DNA of 64,000 nucleotides from NCBI GenBank assembly GCA_947498155.1, contig CANMJD010000001.1, forward strand, positions 372,001 through 436,000, written 5' to 3'. A model generated the notes under the pieces. That model worked only from the letters and a program-made list of their open reading frames with translations, was not told the origin of the DNA and ran no database searches. Below are positions 20,357 to 29,021 of this stretch, in pieces; the stretch's first letter is position 1, and every line of letters begins with the position of its first letter. The DNA comes from an uncultured Pseudoruegeria sp. GTDB lineage: Bacteria > Pseudomonadota > Alphaproteobacteria > Rhodobacterales > Rhodobacteraceae. The position numbers were made by a program, and so were the translations under genes.

Positions 20357-20388
20357 AGAGCCACGCAAATGCGTGGCTCTTTCTGTTT
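20357..20388. terminator. Bidirectional terminator between gltA and the sulfatase gene
   Basis: The 10-bp stem AGAGCCACGC / GCGTGGCTCT has the loop AAAT. It is followed by T-rich TTCTGTTT on the plus strand and preceded by seven A residues that serve as a T tract on the minus strand. Confidence 0.9.
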
Positions 20389-20409
20389 CGTTAATGGTCT
20401 TTTCGGTGA

Positions 20410-21942
20410 TTAGCCGCCTTGATTGCTTTGCAGGCTTTCCAGAACCTGATCGATCGAGAAACTCGCCGGTTTTTGACGCGGCGGGTAGTCTTTGAACGAA
20501 GACAGGAATTCCCCGACAAAAACCTGTGCGGGGACCAGCAAATAGGTGCGATCCAGACGCCAGCGCGAATAGCCGATTGACTCATGCTCGGCCCGCTCAA
20601 ACGGATCAGAGTAGAGATCCATGATTTTCGGCAGGCGCAGGAAGGTCAGTGGTTCCTGCCAGACATCAAACCCATGGGCACGTTGTTCAGCAAAAACGAC
20701 TTTCCAACGGTCATACCGCAGGTTCATCAGATCGCCACCATCGGAGAAATACAGGAACTCGCGACGCGGGCCCACATCTGTCTCACCTTTGAAATATGGC
20801 ATGAAATCATAGCCATCCAGATGCACAGGCTCATTGCCTTCGCCAAAGGGCGCTTCGGTCAACATGCGTTCTTTCATGTCAGGATCACCCAAAGCCGACA
20901 TAAACGTCGGGAACCAGTCCAAATGGCTGATGATCTGGTTGGATTTACGACCGGGCTCAATCACGCCGGGCCATTTGATCATCATCGGAACGCGGAAGCC
21001 GCCTTCCCAGTTGTCGTTCTTCTCACCACGGAACGGGGTTGTGCCACCATCAGGCCAGCTAAAGACTTCGGCCCCGTTATCGGTGGAATACATCACCACC
21101 GTATTGTCCTCGATGCCCAGCTCATCGAGCTTATCCAGCATTTCGCCGACCATGCCATCATGTTCGACCATGCCATCAGGATAGACCCCAAGACCGGTCA
21201 CACCTTGGCTTTCGGCCTTTAAACGGGTGTGGATGTGCATACGCGTGGTATTATACCACAAGAAAAACGGCTTATCCTGATCCACGGCACGCTGCATGAA
21301 ATCAATCGCACCGGCGGTCACTTCTTCGTCGATGGTCTCCATGCGCTTTTTCGTCAACGGACCGGTATCTTCGATCGCCCCATCCGCGCTGGATTTAATC
21401 ACCCCACGGGGGCCGAAATTCTCTCTGAATGCCGGATCTTTTGGATAATCCACATTCTCGGGCTCTTCTTCGGCGTTCAGATGGTAGAGATTACCAAAAA
21501 ACTCATCAAATCCGTGGTTTGTCGGCAGGTGTTCATCCCGATCCCCCAGATGGTTTTTACCATACTGGCCGGTCATATAGCCTTTGGATTTCATATATTC
21601 CGCGATGGACGGATCCTTTTCGGACATCCCTTCCGGTGCACCGGGCAAACCAACCTTCAAAAGACCGGTTCGGAAACCGGATTGTCCGGTCACAAAGGAC
21701 GCGCGCCCTGCGGTACAGGATTGTTCCCCGTAGCTATGGGTGAACAACATGCCCTCATTAGCGATGCGGTCGATGTTGGGTGTTTCATATCCCATCATGC
21801 CTTGGTTATAGGCGCTGACATTCCAGTATCCGATGTCATCTCCCCAAATAATGAGGAAATTCATTGGCTTATCTTGAGCAAACACACCAGTTGCCAATGC
21901 GGAAAATACTGTTGTCATGGCGATTTTATTAAGTAATCGCAT
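20410..21942 (-). CDS. Exported type I (formylglycine) sulfatase, arylsulfatase-like
   Basis: A 510-residue sulfatase with an N-terminal signal peptide ending near residue 22 (TTVFSALATGVFAQ). The metal site begins with IIWGDDIG, and the formylglycine motif is C76-T-A78-G-R80 followed by ASFVTG, matching C-x-[PA]-x-R-x4-TG. A later STDNGAEVFSWPDGG segment supplies further metal and sulfate contacts. The cysteine needs a formylglycine-generating enzyme, or an anaerobic SME, not seen in this window. The likely role is release of sulfate from organic sulfate esters in the periplasm; the substrate is unknown. It is convergent with gltA. Confidence 0.9.
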   Translation of the reverse strand: MRLLNKIAMTTVFSALATGVFAQDKPMNFLIIWGDDIGYWNVSAYNQGMMGYETPNIDRIANEGMLFTHSYGEQSCTAGRASFVTGQSGFRTGLLKVGLPGAPEGMSEKDPSIAEYMKSKGYMTGQYGKNHLGDRDEHLPTNHGFDEFFGNLYHLNAEEEPENVDYPKDPAFRENFGPRGVIKSSADGAIEDTGPLTKKRMETIDEEVTAGAIDFMQRAVDQDKPFFLWYNTTRMHIHTRLKAESQGVTGLGVYPDGMVEHDGMVGEMLDKLDELGIEDNTVVMYSTDNGAEVFSWPDGGTTPFRGEKNDNWEGGFRVPMMIKWPGVIEPGRKSNQIISHLDWFPTFMSALGDPDMKERMLTEAPFGEGNEPVHLDGYDFMPYFKGETDVGPRREFLYFSDGGDLMNLRYDRWKVVFAEQRAHGFDVWQEPLTFLRLPKIMDLYSDPFERAEHESIGYSRWRLDRTYLLVPAQVFVGEFLSSFKDYPPRQKPASFSIDQVLESLQSNQGG

Positions 21943-22307
21943 CTTAATCTCCCTATCGTAAAAACAGACTTTAATCGTTCAACTCTACTTCGGTTGCGTG
22001 AACAGTCTACAGAAACTTAGGTGGGGACTTTGTTTTGGCCAGCTTTCGCGCAGGAAACCCGTGCTAACCAAGGCACAATTCTCTGCCCCCTTTCCGCCAA
22101 TAGCTTCGTACAGATGGCTTGCATTGTATGGCGCTTTTTCATACATCTTCGCCACGGTCCGCAGTTCACCGAGGCGTCGCCGGCCTATTGGCCAAGCTAA
22201 ACCTGTCATAAATCACCGCATCCCGTTTAATCGCAGTGCGTTGATAAGGGCGACCATCAACCGGCCTTCGCGCCGCAAGCACAGCCCATTAAACAAGGAT
22301 GCTGTCC
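21943..22307. other. Intergenic stretch, no gene recognised
   Basis: These 365 bp separate the divergent sulfatase and DUF2087 genes. A 74-codon open frame exists on the minus strand (21985-22209) without a ribosome binding site. I do not recognise its product or see domain-like character. The stretch must contain promoters for both flanking genes. Confidence 0.5.
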
Positions 22308-22856
22308 ATGTCCCGTGACGTGACCCCCCTTTATATTGATGATTTATCCAGCTTTACCAAAAGCTTACGACATTCTCTATCCGAACAAGAGACCACGCCG
22401 ACCCATGCGGCTTTGATGAATATTATCGCCAAAGCCGCCGGAGCGCGTAATTATCAACACCTGAAATCGAAATCCCCGACGCCACAGGCCTCTGCCGATG
22501 TGACCCGAGCGTTGCGCTACTTTGATGAGGCGGGCCTCATGACTCAATGGCCCGCCAATACAAAGATACAAGGGCTGTGCCTATGGCCGTTTTGGGCGCG
22601 CCTAGCGCCGCGACAATCTATGAACGAAAAAGAAATCAATGCCGTGCTGAAAGCCGGTTGCGGGTTTGGCGATCATGTGTTGATGCGTCGAAGCCTGATT
22701 GATCATGGGTTGGTCACGCGTGAGACCGATGGCTCTGCCTATCTGCGCGTGGAACAGACGCCAAGTACAGATGCTTTGGCAATGATCCGAAGCCTGCCCA
22801 ATCGGCTGCCCCTGCGCGTGCCTAGAGGCCATCAGGCGATACAGCCTGTCAAGTAA
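22308..22856 (+). CDS. DUF2087 domain protein
   Basis: About 182 residues. The C-terminal half (about 95-165) matches DUF2087: WPFWARLAPRQSMNEKEINAVLKAG, then HVLMRRSLIDHGLVTRETDGSAYLRV. In this family the pattern of E-x-E-x-N, R-R-x-L-[VI]-D and G-x-x-Y is conserved and is thought to resemble a small winged DNA-binding fold. The N-terminal half (about 1-70) is helical, with HAALMNIIAKAAGARNYQHLK resembling segments in small regulators. The second ATG (22308) is preferred because AAGG lies nine bases before it; the first ATG at 22299 abuts that element. A transcriptional role is possible but unproven. Confidence 0.75.
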   Translation: MSRDVTPLYIDDLSSFTKSLRHSLSEQETTPTHAALMNIIAKAAGARNYQHLKSKSPTPQASADVTRALRYFDEAGLMTQWPANTKIQGLCLWPFWARLAPRQSMNEKEINAVLKAGCGFGDHVLMRRSLIDHGLVTRETDGSAYLRVEQTPSTDALAMIRSLPNRLPLRVPRGHQAIQPVK

Positions 22857-22863
22857 GGAGGCC

Positions 22864-22892
22864 GCCCCGCCATCTGCTTGTATTGGCGGGGC
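22864..22892. terminator. Hairpin between convergent DUF2087 and enoyl-CoA hydratase genes
   Basis: GCCCCGCCA and TGGCGGGGC form a perfect 9-bp GC-rich stem with an 11-base loop in the 51-bp convergent gap. No strong T run follows. Confidence 0.55.
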
Positions 22893-22907
22893 GCCATAGT
22901 GAAGCAG

Positions 22908-23684
22908 TTAGCGCCCTTCGAATTTCGCGGGGCGCTTTTCTGTGAAGGCCACAACCCCTTCGCGGAAATCGCGGGTTTTTCCGGCTTCGCCTTGAAATTT
23001 GGCTTCAAGGGCGAGCTGATCCTCTAGTGTGTTTTCAAAACTGCTGCGGATGGCGCGTTTGATCCGGCGATAGGCTTTACTGGGTCCCGCGGCCAGTTTC
23101 GCCGCGCGGCCATACCATTGATCAGCAAAGTCCTTTTCAGGGACGGCCTCAAAGATCATGCCCCAATCAGCGGCTTGACGGGCGCTGATCGGTTCGGCGA
23201 ACAGCGCCGCCCCCATGGCTTTGGCCATCCCCATCTGGCGCGGCATAAAATAGCTGCCACCAGCGTCAGGCACGAGGCCAATTCGGGTAAAGGCCTGCAG
23301 GAATTTTGCCGATTCCGAAGCGATAACCACATCACACGCCAGCGCCACATTGGCCCCTGCCCCGGCCGCCATTCCGTTCACCGCCGCAATCGTGGGCAAG
23401 CGGCATTCGGCAAGGGCTTCGATCAGCGGGGTGTATTCATCACGCAGCAAGCGTTCCAGATCCATATTCAGCACATTGGATTGCGCCCCAAGGTCCTGAC
23501 CCGCGCAAAAGGCTTTGCCCCGCCCTGTCAGAACCAACACCCGTGAAGTTTCTTCAACGGCTTTGATCGCGTGCAGCAATTCTGCCCGCATCTGGGTATC
23601 CATGGCATTCATCGCTTCGGGGCGATCCAGCGTAATGGTGGCAATCCCCTCGTGTTCGCGCAGTTTGATGGCCTTATAATGCAT
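22908..23684 (-). CDS. Enoyl-CoA hydratase/isomerase family protein, PaaG-like
   Basis: A 258-residue crotonase-fold protein. The oxyanion-hole segments are AFCAGQDLGAQ and AAVNGMAAGAGANVALACDVVIA, followed by FTRIGLVPDAGGSYFMPR. The block ERLLRDEYTPLIEALAECRLPTIAAV and the Asp in VPDAGG (where hydratases have Glu) resemble the isomerase PaaG of phenylacetyl-CoA degradation. No other paa gene is present, so the exact substrate is uncertain. It lies downstream of ccmH on the same strand with a 69-bp gap. Confidence 0.88.
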   Translation of the reverse strand: MHYKAIKLREHEGIATITLDRPEAMNAMDTQMRAELLHAIKAVEETSRVLVLTGRGKAFCAGQDLGAQSNVLNMDLERLLRDEYTPLIEALAECRLPTIAAVNGMAAGAGANVALACDVVIASESAKFLQAFTRIGLVPDAGGSYFMPRQMGMAKAMGAALFAEPISARQAADWGMIFEAVPEKDFADQWYGRAAKLAAGPSKAYRRIKRAIRSSFENTLEDQLALEAKFQGEAGKTRDFREGVVAFTEKRPAKFEGR

Positions 23685-23753
23685 GATAATGTCCCTATAA
23701 ATGTTGGGCCAAAGATAAGGTGAACGAAACGGTTTAGAAAGAGGGACCGCGCG

Positions 23754-24209
23754 TTATTCTCCCAAAATATCTTTTAATCGGGCCTCTTCGGCGGCATTCA
23801 GCGGTTCAGTCGTTACCGGCGTGGCCAAGGAACGCCGCCGCAAATACCCATAGCCGATCCCCAGCGCCAGAAGCAGCATCAACGGCCCCGCCGCCCAAAG
23901 CAGCACATTGGCGCCGCTGGTTGTCGGTTGCAGCAACACATATTCACCGTAGCGGTCGACGATAAAGTCGATGGCCTCTACATCACTGTCACCCGCCACC
24001 AGCCTTTCGCGCAGCAATATGCGCAGATCGCGCGCCAAAGGGGCGTTGGATTCATCAATGCTTTCGTTGCGGCACACCAGACAGCGCAACCCCTTGGACA
24101 GCTCACGCGCGCGCTCTTCAAGGGCGGTGTCCTGCAAGACTTCATCCGGTTGCACTGCCACGGCAGGCGTGGCCAGCGCCAACATTAGGATCAGTAAAAT
24201 CTGCCGCAT
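23754..24209 (-). CDS. ccmH: Cytochrome c maturation thiol-disulfide protein CcmH
   Basis: The 151-residue protein has a signal peptide (LLILMLALATPAVA), the redox motif L-R-C43-L-V-C46-R-N-E in the helical domain, and a C-terminal membrane anchor (VLLWAAGPLMLLLALGIGYGYL). CcmH keeps the apocytochrome CxxCH cysteines reduced for heme attachment. The start is MRQILLIL at 24209, four bases after the ccmF stop. An upstream in-frame ATG at 24263 would lie within ccmF. Confidence 0.95.
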   Translation of the reverse strand: MRQILLILMLALATPAVAVQPDEVLQDTALEERARELSKGLRCLVCRNESIDESNAPLARDLRILLRERLVAGDSDVEAIDFIVDRYGEYVLLQPTTSGANVLLWAAGPLMLLLALGIGYGYLRRRSLATPVTTEPLNAAEEARLKDILGE

Positions 24210-24213
24210 CAAA

Positions 24214-26187
24214 TCACTCCGCCGCCACAGGAACGGCGCGGGATTTGCGCGCACCGATGGCAATCCGCATCCGCCGGTCGGTCAGGCTCAGACAGCCGCC
24301 CAGCGACATGATAATCGCGCCGAGCCAGATCCAGTTCGCCAACGGCTTGATGTAGGTGCGCACCGCATAACCGCCGTTTACCTGCTCATCCCCAATCACC
24401 ACGTAGATATCCCGTAAGAAACCATTATGGATTGCCGCCTCTGTGGTGGGCATTTTTGCCACCGGATACACCCGTTTTTCAGGATAGAGCGTGCCGACTT
24501 CTTGGCCGTTCCGTGCCACATCAATCTCGGCCATGGTGGTGTAATAATTCGGCCCTTGCGTCTCGATCACATCCCGCAGGGTGACAGAGACCGCGCCAAC
24601 ATCAAATTGCGACCCAATCTGGGCGATGCGGATATCTTCTTGTTCCCACGCCAGCATGCCCGCAACACCGATACAGGTGATCCCGAAACCGGCATGGGCG
24701 ACAGCTTTGCCCCAATCCGCGCGCGGCAGGTGGCGCAATCGGCTTAGGCGGCTTTTGACATCGCTCCGTCCGGTGCGCAGCATCAGATCCACCACCGACC
24801 CGGCCAGCAACCAGACCCCAAGACCAACGCCAATCGGCCCCAAGGCCGAGCGGCCTGTTTGCATGGCCCAGACCAATGCCGTGATCGCCAGCGCCAGCAC
24901 CAGAGGTGCGCGCAGGCTACGCGCCGCTTTGGAAAGCCCACCCCTTTTCCAAGGCAGGATCGATCCAAAGGGCAACACGATGGCCAGTGCGATCATGAAA
25001 GGCGTAAACGCCATATTAAAGAACGGCGGCCCCACGGAAAGTTTGCGATCAAAGAAAAGCTCTGCAATCAACGGCCAGATCGTACCGAAAAACACCACAA
25101 AGGCAGAGACAGCCAGCAGGATATTATTCAGCACCAGCGCCCCTTCGCGACTGACCGGCGCAAAGATACCCTTGGCCTCCATCGTGCCGGCACGGGCCGC
25201 AAACAACGTCAACGCCCCGCCCATAAACACCGCAAGAATCATCAGGATAAACACGCCGCGCTCGGGGTCATTGGCAAAGGCATGCACGCTGGTCAAAACA
25301 CCAGATCGCACAATGAAAGTACCGATCAAGGAAAAGCCGAACGCTAGGATCGCAAGTAAGATGGTCCAGCTTTTAAGCGCCTCGCGTTTTTCCACCACAA
25401 TGGCGGAATGCAACAGCGCCGCCGCGATAAGCCACGGCATAAAGGACGCATTTTCAACCGGATCCCAGAACCAGAAACCGCCCCAACCCAATTCGTAATA
25501 GGCCCACCAAGACCCAAGCGCGATGCCGATGGTCAGGAAAACCCACGCCGCCAAGGTCCACGGCCGGACCCAGCGCGCCCAAGCCGCATCCACGCGCCCC
25601 TCGATCAAGGCCGCGACGGCAAAGGAGAACGACATGCTCAGCCCGACATAGCCGAGATAGAGAAACGGCGGATGAAACGCGAGGCCCGGATCTTGCAGCA
25701 GCGGGTTCAAATCTTGCCCGTCAAAGGGCGGTATCGCCATGCGCAAAAAGGGGTTGGAGGTAAAGATGATAAAGGCGAAAAACGCCACGGCGACAGCGGA
25801 CTGAACAGCCAGCACCCGCGCGCGCAAACGGTCCGGCAAGTCGCCCCCGAACCAAGCCGCACAGGCGCCAAAACCTGCGAGGATCAGAACCCACAGCAGC
25901 ATAGAACCCTCATGGTTCCCCCAGACACCGGACACTTTATACAGCATCGGTTTTAGCGAATGGGAGTTCAACACCACCAGCCGCAACGAAAAATCAGAGG
26001 TCACAAAGGCATAGGTCAAGGCTGAAAAAGACACCGCCGTGAGCATAAACTGCGCAGAGGCGGCGGGACCGGCAACGGCCATCCATCCGGCCCAGCCCTT
26101 TTGGGCACCGATAAGGGGAACAATTGCCTGCACGATGGCAACGACAAAGGCGAGGATCAGGGCGAAATGGCCAACTTCTGCTATCAT
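24214..26187 (-). CDS. ccmF: Cytochrome c heme lyase subunit CcmF
   Basis: A 657-residue polytopic protein with more than a dozen membrane helices. The periplasmic tryptophan-rich WWD domain is clear (ELGWGGFWFWDPVENASF, about 236-253), followed by the HVHAFANDP-like SVHAFANDPERG segment and conserved heme-contact histidines. CcmF with CcmH and CcmI ligates heme delivered by CcmE to apocytochrome c in the periplasm. ccmH follows after four bases. Upstream, where ccmE would be expected to adjoin, two phage-type lysis genes intervene. Confidence 0.96.
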   Translation of the reverse strand: MIAEVGHFALILAFVVAIVQAIVPLIGAQKGWAGWMAVAGPAASAQFMLTAVSFSALTYAFVTSDFSLRLVVLNSHSLKPMLYKVSGVWGNHEGSMLLWVLILAGFGACAAWFGGDLPDRLRARVLAVQSAVAVAFFAFIIFTSNPFLRMAIPPFDGQDLNPLLQDPGLAFHPPFLYLGYVGLSMSFSFAVAALIEGRVDAAWARWVRPWTLAAWVFLTIGIALGSWWAYYELGWGGFWFWDPVENASFMPWLIAAALLHSAIVVEKREALKSWTILLAILAFGFSLIGTFIVRSGVLTSVHAFANDPERGVFILMILAVFMGGALTLFAARAGTMEAKGIFAPVSREGALVLNNILLAVSAFVVFFGTIWPLIAELFFDRKLSVGPPFFNMAFTPFMIALAIVLPFGSILPWKRGGLSKAARSLRAPLVLALAITALVWAMQTGRSALGPIGVGLGVWLLAGSVVDLMLRTGRSDVKSRLSRLRHLPRADWGKAVAHAGFGITCIGVAGMLAWEQEDIRIAQIGSQFDVGAVSVTLRDVIETQGPNYYTTMAEIDVARNGQEVGTLYPEKRVYPVAKMPTTEAAIHNGFLRDIYVVIGDEQVNGGYAVRTYIKPLANWIWLGAIIMSLGGCLSLTDRRMRIAIGARKSRAVPVAAE

Positions 26188-26255
26188 GTCCGGGATATTA
26201 GCCTATTTGAAGCAGGCAGCAATGGCAGAGGTGCCGCTTTATACGGCACAGATTG

Positions 26256-26801
26256 TCACGGCTGAAGGCTGCGCTGCCAGTCCAGAAGGGCCGGATTGTC
26301 CTGTAACGCTGATAGCTCCTCTTCAACCGCCGCCGCGTCATAGGTTTCCAGCGTTTTCAGGTTCTGCACGACCTGCGGGACACGCAGGTAAGAGTCCGCC
26401 AGAGACCGTTGAAAAAGCTGCCCTTTTGCCTGATGACGGGCCCCGAAATAGAACGATACGACAATTCCCAACAACCACCAAAGCGGCTCTGGGATCAGGG
26501 CCAAGCCCTGCATGCGGGCCGCAAACCAGATCGGATCAAACATCGCAGAGACAAATAGCGCAATGATCCCCAGTACCAACGCGGGGCGCGGAATGCGGTT
26601 CACCCCATCCATAAACTGATCAAACCCACCTTGTCGGGGCACGGCAAACTCGGCCCCCAATTGCGCCAGCGTTGCCTGCTGAAGGGCCACCGATCGCGCC
26701 GCACCTTTTTCAGCGTTTTCGCCAAACACCTCTACGGTTTCGCGAATGACATTACGCCCGCCGCCAAAGAGCAACGACATTATTCCTGTGATCACCCCCA
26801 T
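26256..26801 (-). CDS. Holin of the gene transfer agent release type (3 TM)
   Basis: A 181-residue protein with an N-terminal amphipathic segment, FGENAEKGAARSVALQQATLAQLGAEF, and two or three hydrophobic helices (ALVLGIIALFVSAMF, then PLWWLLGIVVSFYFGARH). This is the pattern of the three-transmembrane holin family known from gene transfer agent release in Rhodobacterales. The holin would let the neighbouring muramidase reach the peptidoglycan and so release particles by cell lysis. Its start overlaps the endolysin gene by ten bases. No GTA structural genes are in the window; in Rhodobacter capsulatus the lysis pair also sits apart from the main cluster. Confidence 0.85.
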   Translation of the reverse strand: MGVITGIMSLLFGGGRNVIRETVEVFGENAEKGAARSVALQQATLAQLGAEFAVPRQGGFDQFMDGVNRIPRPALVLGIIALFVSAMFDPIWFAARMQGLALIPEPLWWLLGIVVSFYFGARHQAKGQLFQRSLADSYLRVPQVVQNLKTLETYDAAAVEEELSALQDNPALLDWQRSLQP

Positions 26802-27403
26802 GCCGACACCCGTGCATTATGTTGCGCCAAGCTCAGATGGTATTTTTCAGAGATGAACACCTCTGCGCGTGTGATCCAGCCCCCTTTGCCACCATCGCGG
26901 CGTCGGGCGTATTTGCGGCTCTTGGGGCGCTTGGCCGCCAGATCGTAGTAATAGTTGCGCCGCTCGATCCCGTAGGCATCCACCAGATGCGCCGGGGCAC
27001 GGGCCCAAGCCCGATGGGCAATATCCTGTGTTTGCGGCCCAATCACCCCGTCCACCGCCACGGCATAGCCCATCTTATTCAACATACGCTGCAAAATCTT
27101 CACGGCCTGATGACCGGCATTCACATACATATCAAAAACGCTGGCCTGCAAAGGCTCGGGCAAAAGCGATAGTTGCGGGGTCTGGTAATAATGGCGGATA
27201 AAAATATCAACGGCTTGTCCGATCGTTAGCCTTTTGACATCCGCCGCATCCACCCTGCCGTTTTCATCCAGATCCAACCCAAGACGGCGCATGGTATGAA
27301 CGGTAACGCCAAAATTAGTCGCCCCACCGGGATCATCCGGATCATTCACATAGCCGCCTTCACGGGCAACGATCTCTTCGGCAATTTCTCGGATTGTCGG
27401 CAT
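26792..27403 (-). CDS. GH108-family N-acetylmuramidase (GTA-type endolysin)
   Basis: The 203-residue protein opens with the glycoside hydrolase 108 domain: the catalytic glutamate is E15 in VAREGGYVNDPDDPGGATNFG. It ends with a PG_binding_3 region containing YAVAVDGVIGPQTQDIA. Between them residues 44-55 form an EF-hand-like loop (D-L-D-E-N-G-R-V-D-A-A-D). No signal peptide is present, so export relies on the holin whose gene overlaps its 3' end. Together they form the lysis cassette used by gene transfer agents. AGGAG lies ten bases before the ATG, next to a hairpin at 27416-27436. Confidence 0.9.
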   Translation of the reverse strand: MPTIREIAEEIVAREGGYVNDPDDPGGATNFGVTVHTMRRLGLDLDENGRVDAADVKRLTIGQAVDIFIRHYYQTPQLSLLPEPLQASVFDMYVNAGHQAVKILQRMLNKMGYAVAVDGVIGPQTQDIAHRAWARAPAHLVDAYGIERRNYYYDLAAKRPKSRKYARRRDGGKGGWITRAEVFISEKYHLSLAQHNARVSAWG

Positions 27404-27415
27404 AACTTCGGCTCC

Positions 27416-27450
27416 TGCATCCGGTTAATGGATGCACAGAACCCTGTGCC
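27416..27450 (-). promoter_or_regulatory. Two hairpins between ccmE and the endolysin gene
   Basis: In the 66-bp gap two inverted repeats follow each other on the minus strand: GCACAG-GGTT-CTGTGC (27435-27450) and TGCATCC-ATTAACC-GGATGCA (27416-27436), sharing their junction. The second ends directly at the AGGAG ribosome site of the endolysin. They could weaken read-through from ccmE or mask the ribosome site. No T run follows. Confidence 0.5.
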
Positions 27451-27469
27451 GAATGTGTAAAGAGCCTGT

Positions 27470-27916
27470 TTAGCTTTCGTTCGGTGCCTGATACACGCCC
27501 TGTTCTTTCAAGGCGTCCACGACCTCTTTGGGCATGTAGGTTTCGTCATGTTTTGCAAGTATTTCAGAGGCTTCAAAGATACCGTTCACGTAGCTTCCAG
27601 TGCCGACCATGCCCTGACCCTCTTCAAACAGATCAGGCAGGATGCCGGTAAAATGCACTTGAACCGCATCGCCACCATCAGTCACGCGAAACAGGATATT
27701 CTCACCCTGACCGCGCTCAAGGCTGCCCTCTTCCACCAGCCCACCGATGCGAAACACCTCTGTGGGGGCCGGTGGTTCTGCGACCACCTGGGACGGGCTT
27801 CGGAAATAATTGATCCCGTCCCGCAGGGCATAACCAATCAGGGCCGTTGAAATCAGCAAAGCCACAGCCGCCACCGAAATGACCTGTATTCTGCGTTTTT
27901 TCTTCAGCCCTTTCAT
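27470..27916 (-). CDS. ccmE: Heme chaperone CcmE
   Basis: The 148-residue CcmE has a short cytoplasmic start (MKGLKKKRR), one membrane helix (VISVAAVALLISTALIGYAL) and a periplasmic OB-fold. The covalent heme-binding histidine is H123 with Y127 in A-K-H-D-E-T-Y, the HxxxY motif of proteobacterial CcmE. It passes heme to CcmF. The stop is 66 bp from the endolysin start. argC lies upstream with an 18-bp gap, so argC and ccmE may be one transcript. Confidence 0.96.
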   Translation of the reverse strand: MKGLKKKRRIQVISVAAVALLISTALIGYALRDGINYFRSPSQVVAEPPAPTEVFRIGGLVEEGSLERGQGENILFRVTDGGDAVQVHFTGILPDLFEEGQGMVGTGSYVNGIFEASEILAKHDETYMPKEVVDALKEQGVYQAPNES

Positions 27917-27934
27917 GGCGGTGTCCTTTATACC

Positions 27935-28963
27935 TTATGGAAACAGTGGCGCGGCCATCAGGCCGGCGGTTTCTTCGATGCCGAGCATCAGGTTAGCATT
28001 TTGCAATGCCTGCCCACTGGAGCCTTTGGTCAGATTGTCCAATGCGGCAATCACCACTGCACGGCCTTCAATCCGGTCAGCAACCACGCCAATATGGCAG
28101 AAGTTGCTGCCGCGGATATGGCGTGTGCTGGGATGCTCGCCAAAGGGCAGCACCTGCATAAAAGGCTCATCGCCATAGGCAGCGGCAAGCGTGGCATGAA
28201 TTTCAGCGGAATCGCCTTTGACATAGACCGTAGCAATGATCCCGCGATTGGTTGGCAGCAGATGCGGTGTGAACAGCACCTTGACGGGTCGTCCTGCGAT
28301 GGCCGAAAATTCCTGATCAAACTCGGCCAGATGCCGATGGGTGCCGCCTACCGCATAGGCATGGGCCCCTTCGGACAGTTCTGCATGCAGCAGGTTTTCT
28401 TTCAGGGACCGCCCGGCACCGGAAACACCGGTTTTCAGATCAATGATGATATCATCCAGATCAATCACACCGGCCTCAATCAACGGGCGCAGCGCAAACT
28501 GACCTGTGGCAGCGTTACAACCAGTGCCCGCCACCAAACGCGCTGTCTTGATCTCGTCCCGATAAAACTCGGTTAGACCGTAAACTGCCTGTTTTTGCAA
28601 CGCCAGCGCATCATGCTGTCCGCCGTACCATTTGGCATAGACTTCGGGATCCTTGAGACGGAAATCCGCCGAGAGATCAACGATTTTCAGTGTCTCGGGT
28701 AGCGCTTTGATCACCGCTTGGCTGGTGGCATGAGGCAAAGCGCAGAAACACAGATCAACACCGCTAAAATCGATTTCATCGATTTTCACCAGATCGGGCA
28801 AGTCCAGATGGCGCAAATGCGGGAAAACGCTGGCCATGGTCTGACCGGCTTTGCGGTCGGCAGACAGCGCAACGATTTCCATCGACGGATGGGTGGCAAT
28901 CAGCCGGACAAGTTCGGCGCCGGTATAACCAGAAGCACCAAGGATCGCGATTTTATGGGTCAT
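27935..28963 (-). CDS. argC: N-acetyl-gamma-glutamyl-phosphate reductase
   Basis: The 342-residue type 1 ArgC reduces N-acetylglutamyl phosphate in arginine synthesis. The N-terminal NADP motif is [15 protein letters not shown] (residues 6-20). The catalytic cysteine is C149 in [15 protein letters not shown], and the C-terminal histidine region reads [12 protein letters not shown]. The neighbouring genes are unrelated by pathway. Confidence 0.96.
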   Translation of the reverse strand: MTHKIAILGASGYTGAELVRLIATHPSMEIVALSADRKAGQTMASVFPHLRHLDLPDLVKIDEIDFSGVDLCFCALPHATSQAVIKALPETLKIVDLSADFRLKDPEVYAKWYGGQHDALALQKQAVYGLTEFYRDEIKTARLVAGTGCNAATGQFALRPLIEAGVIDLDDIIIDLKTGVSGAGRSLKENLLHAELSEGAHAYAVGGTHRHLAEFDQEFSAIAGRPVKVLFTPHLLPTNRGIIATVYVKGDSAEIHATLAAAYGDEPFMQVLPFGEHPSTRHIRGSNFCHIGVVADRIEGRAVVIAALDNLTKGSSGQALQNANLMLGIEETAGLMAAPLFP

Positions 28964-29021
28964 TTCAGTGACCTTTCAGAAGTCTTAAGTGTGATGTAGG
29001 GGCGCAAGGGCGCTTGCGCAA

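Noticed and set aside
21985-22209. A 74-codon minus-strand frame between the sulfatase and the DUF2087 gene; considered as a transposase or repeat remnant
   Set aside because: No ribosome site, no known motif and no terminal repeats. I could not tie it to any element family.
22908-23684. Calling the enoyl-CoA hydratase PaaG outright
   Set aside because: Key segments are similar, but no other phenylacetate gene is present, so the specific name is not supported.
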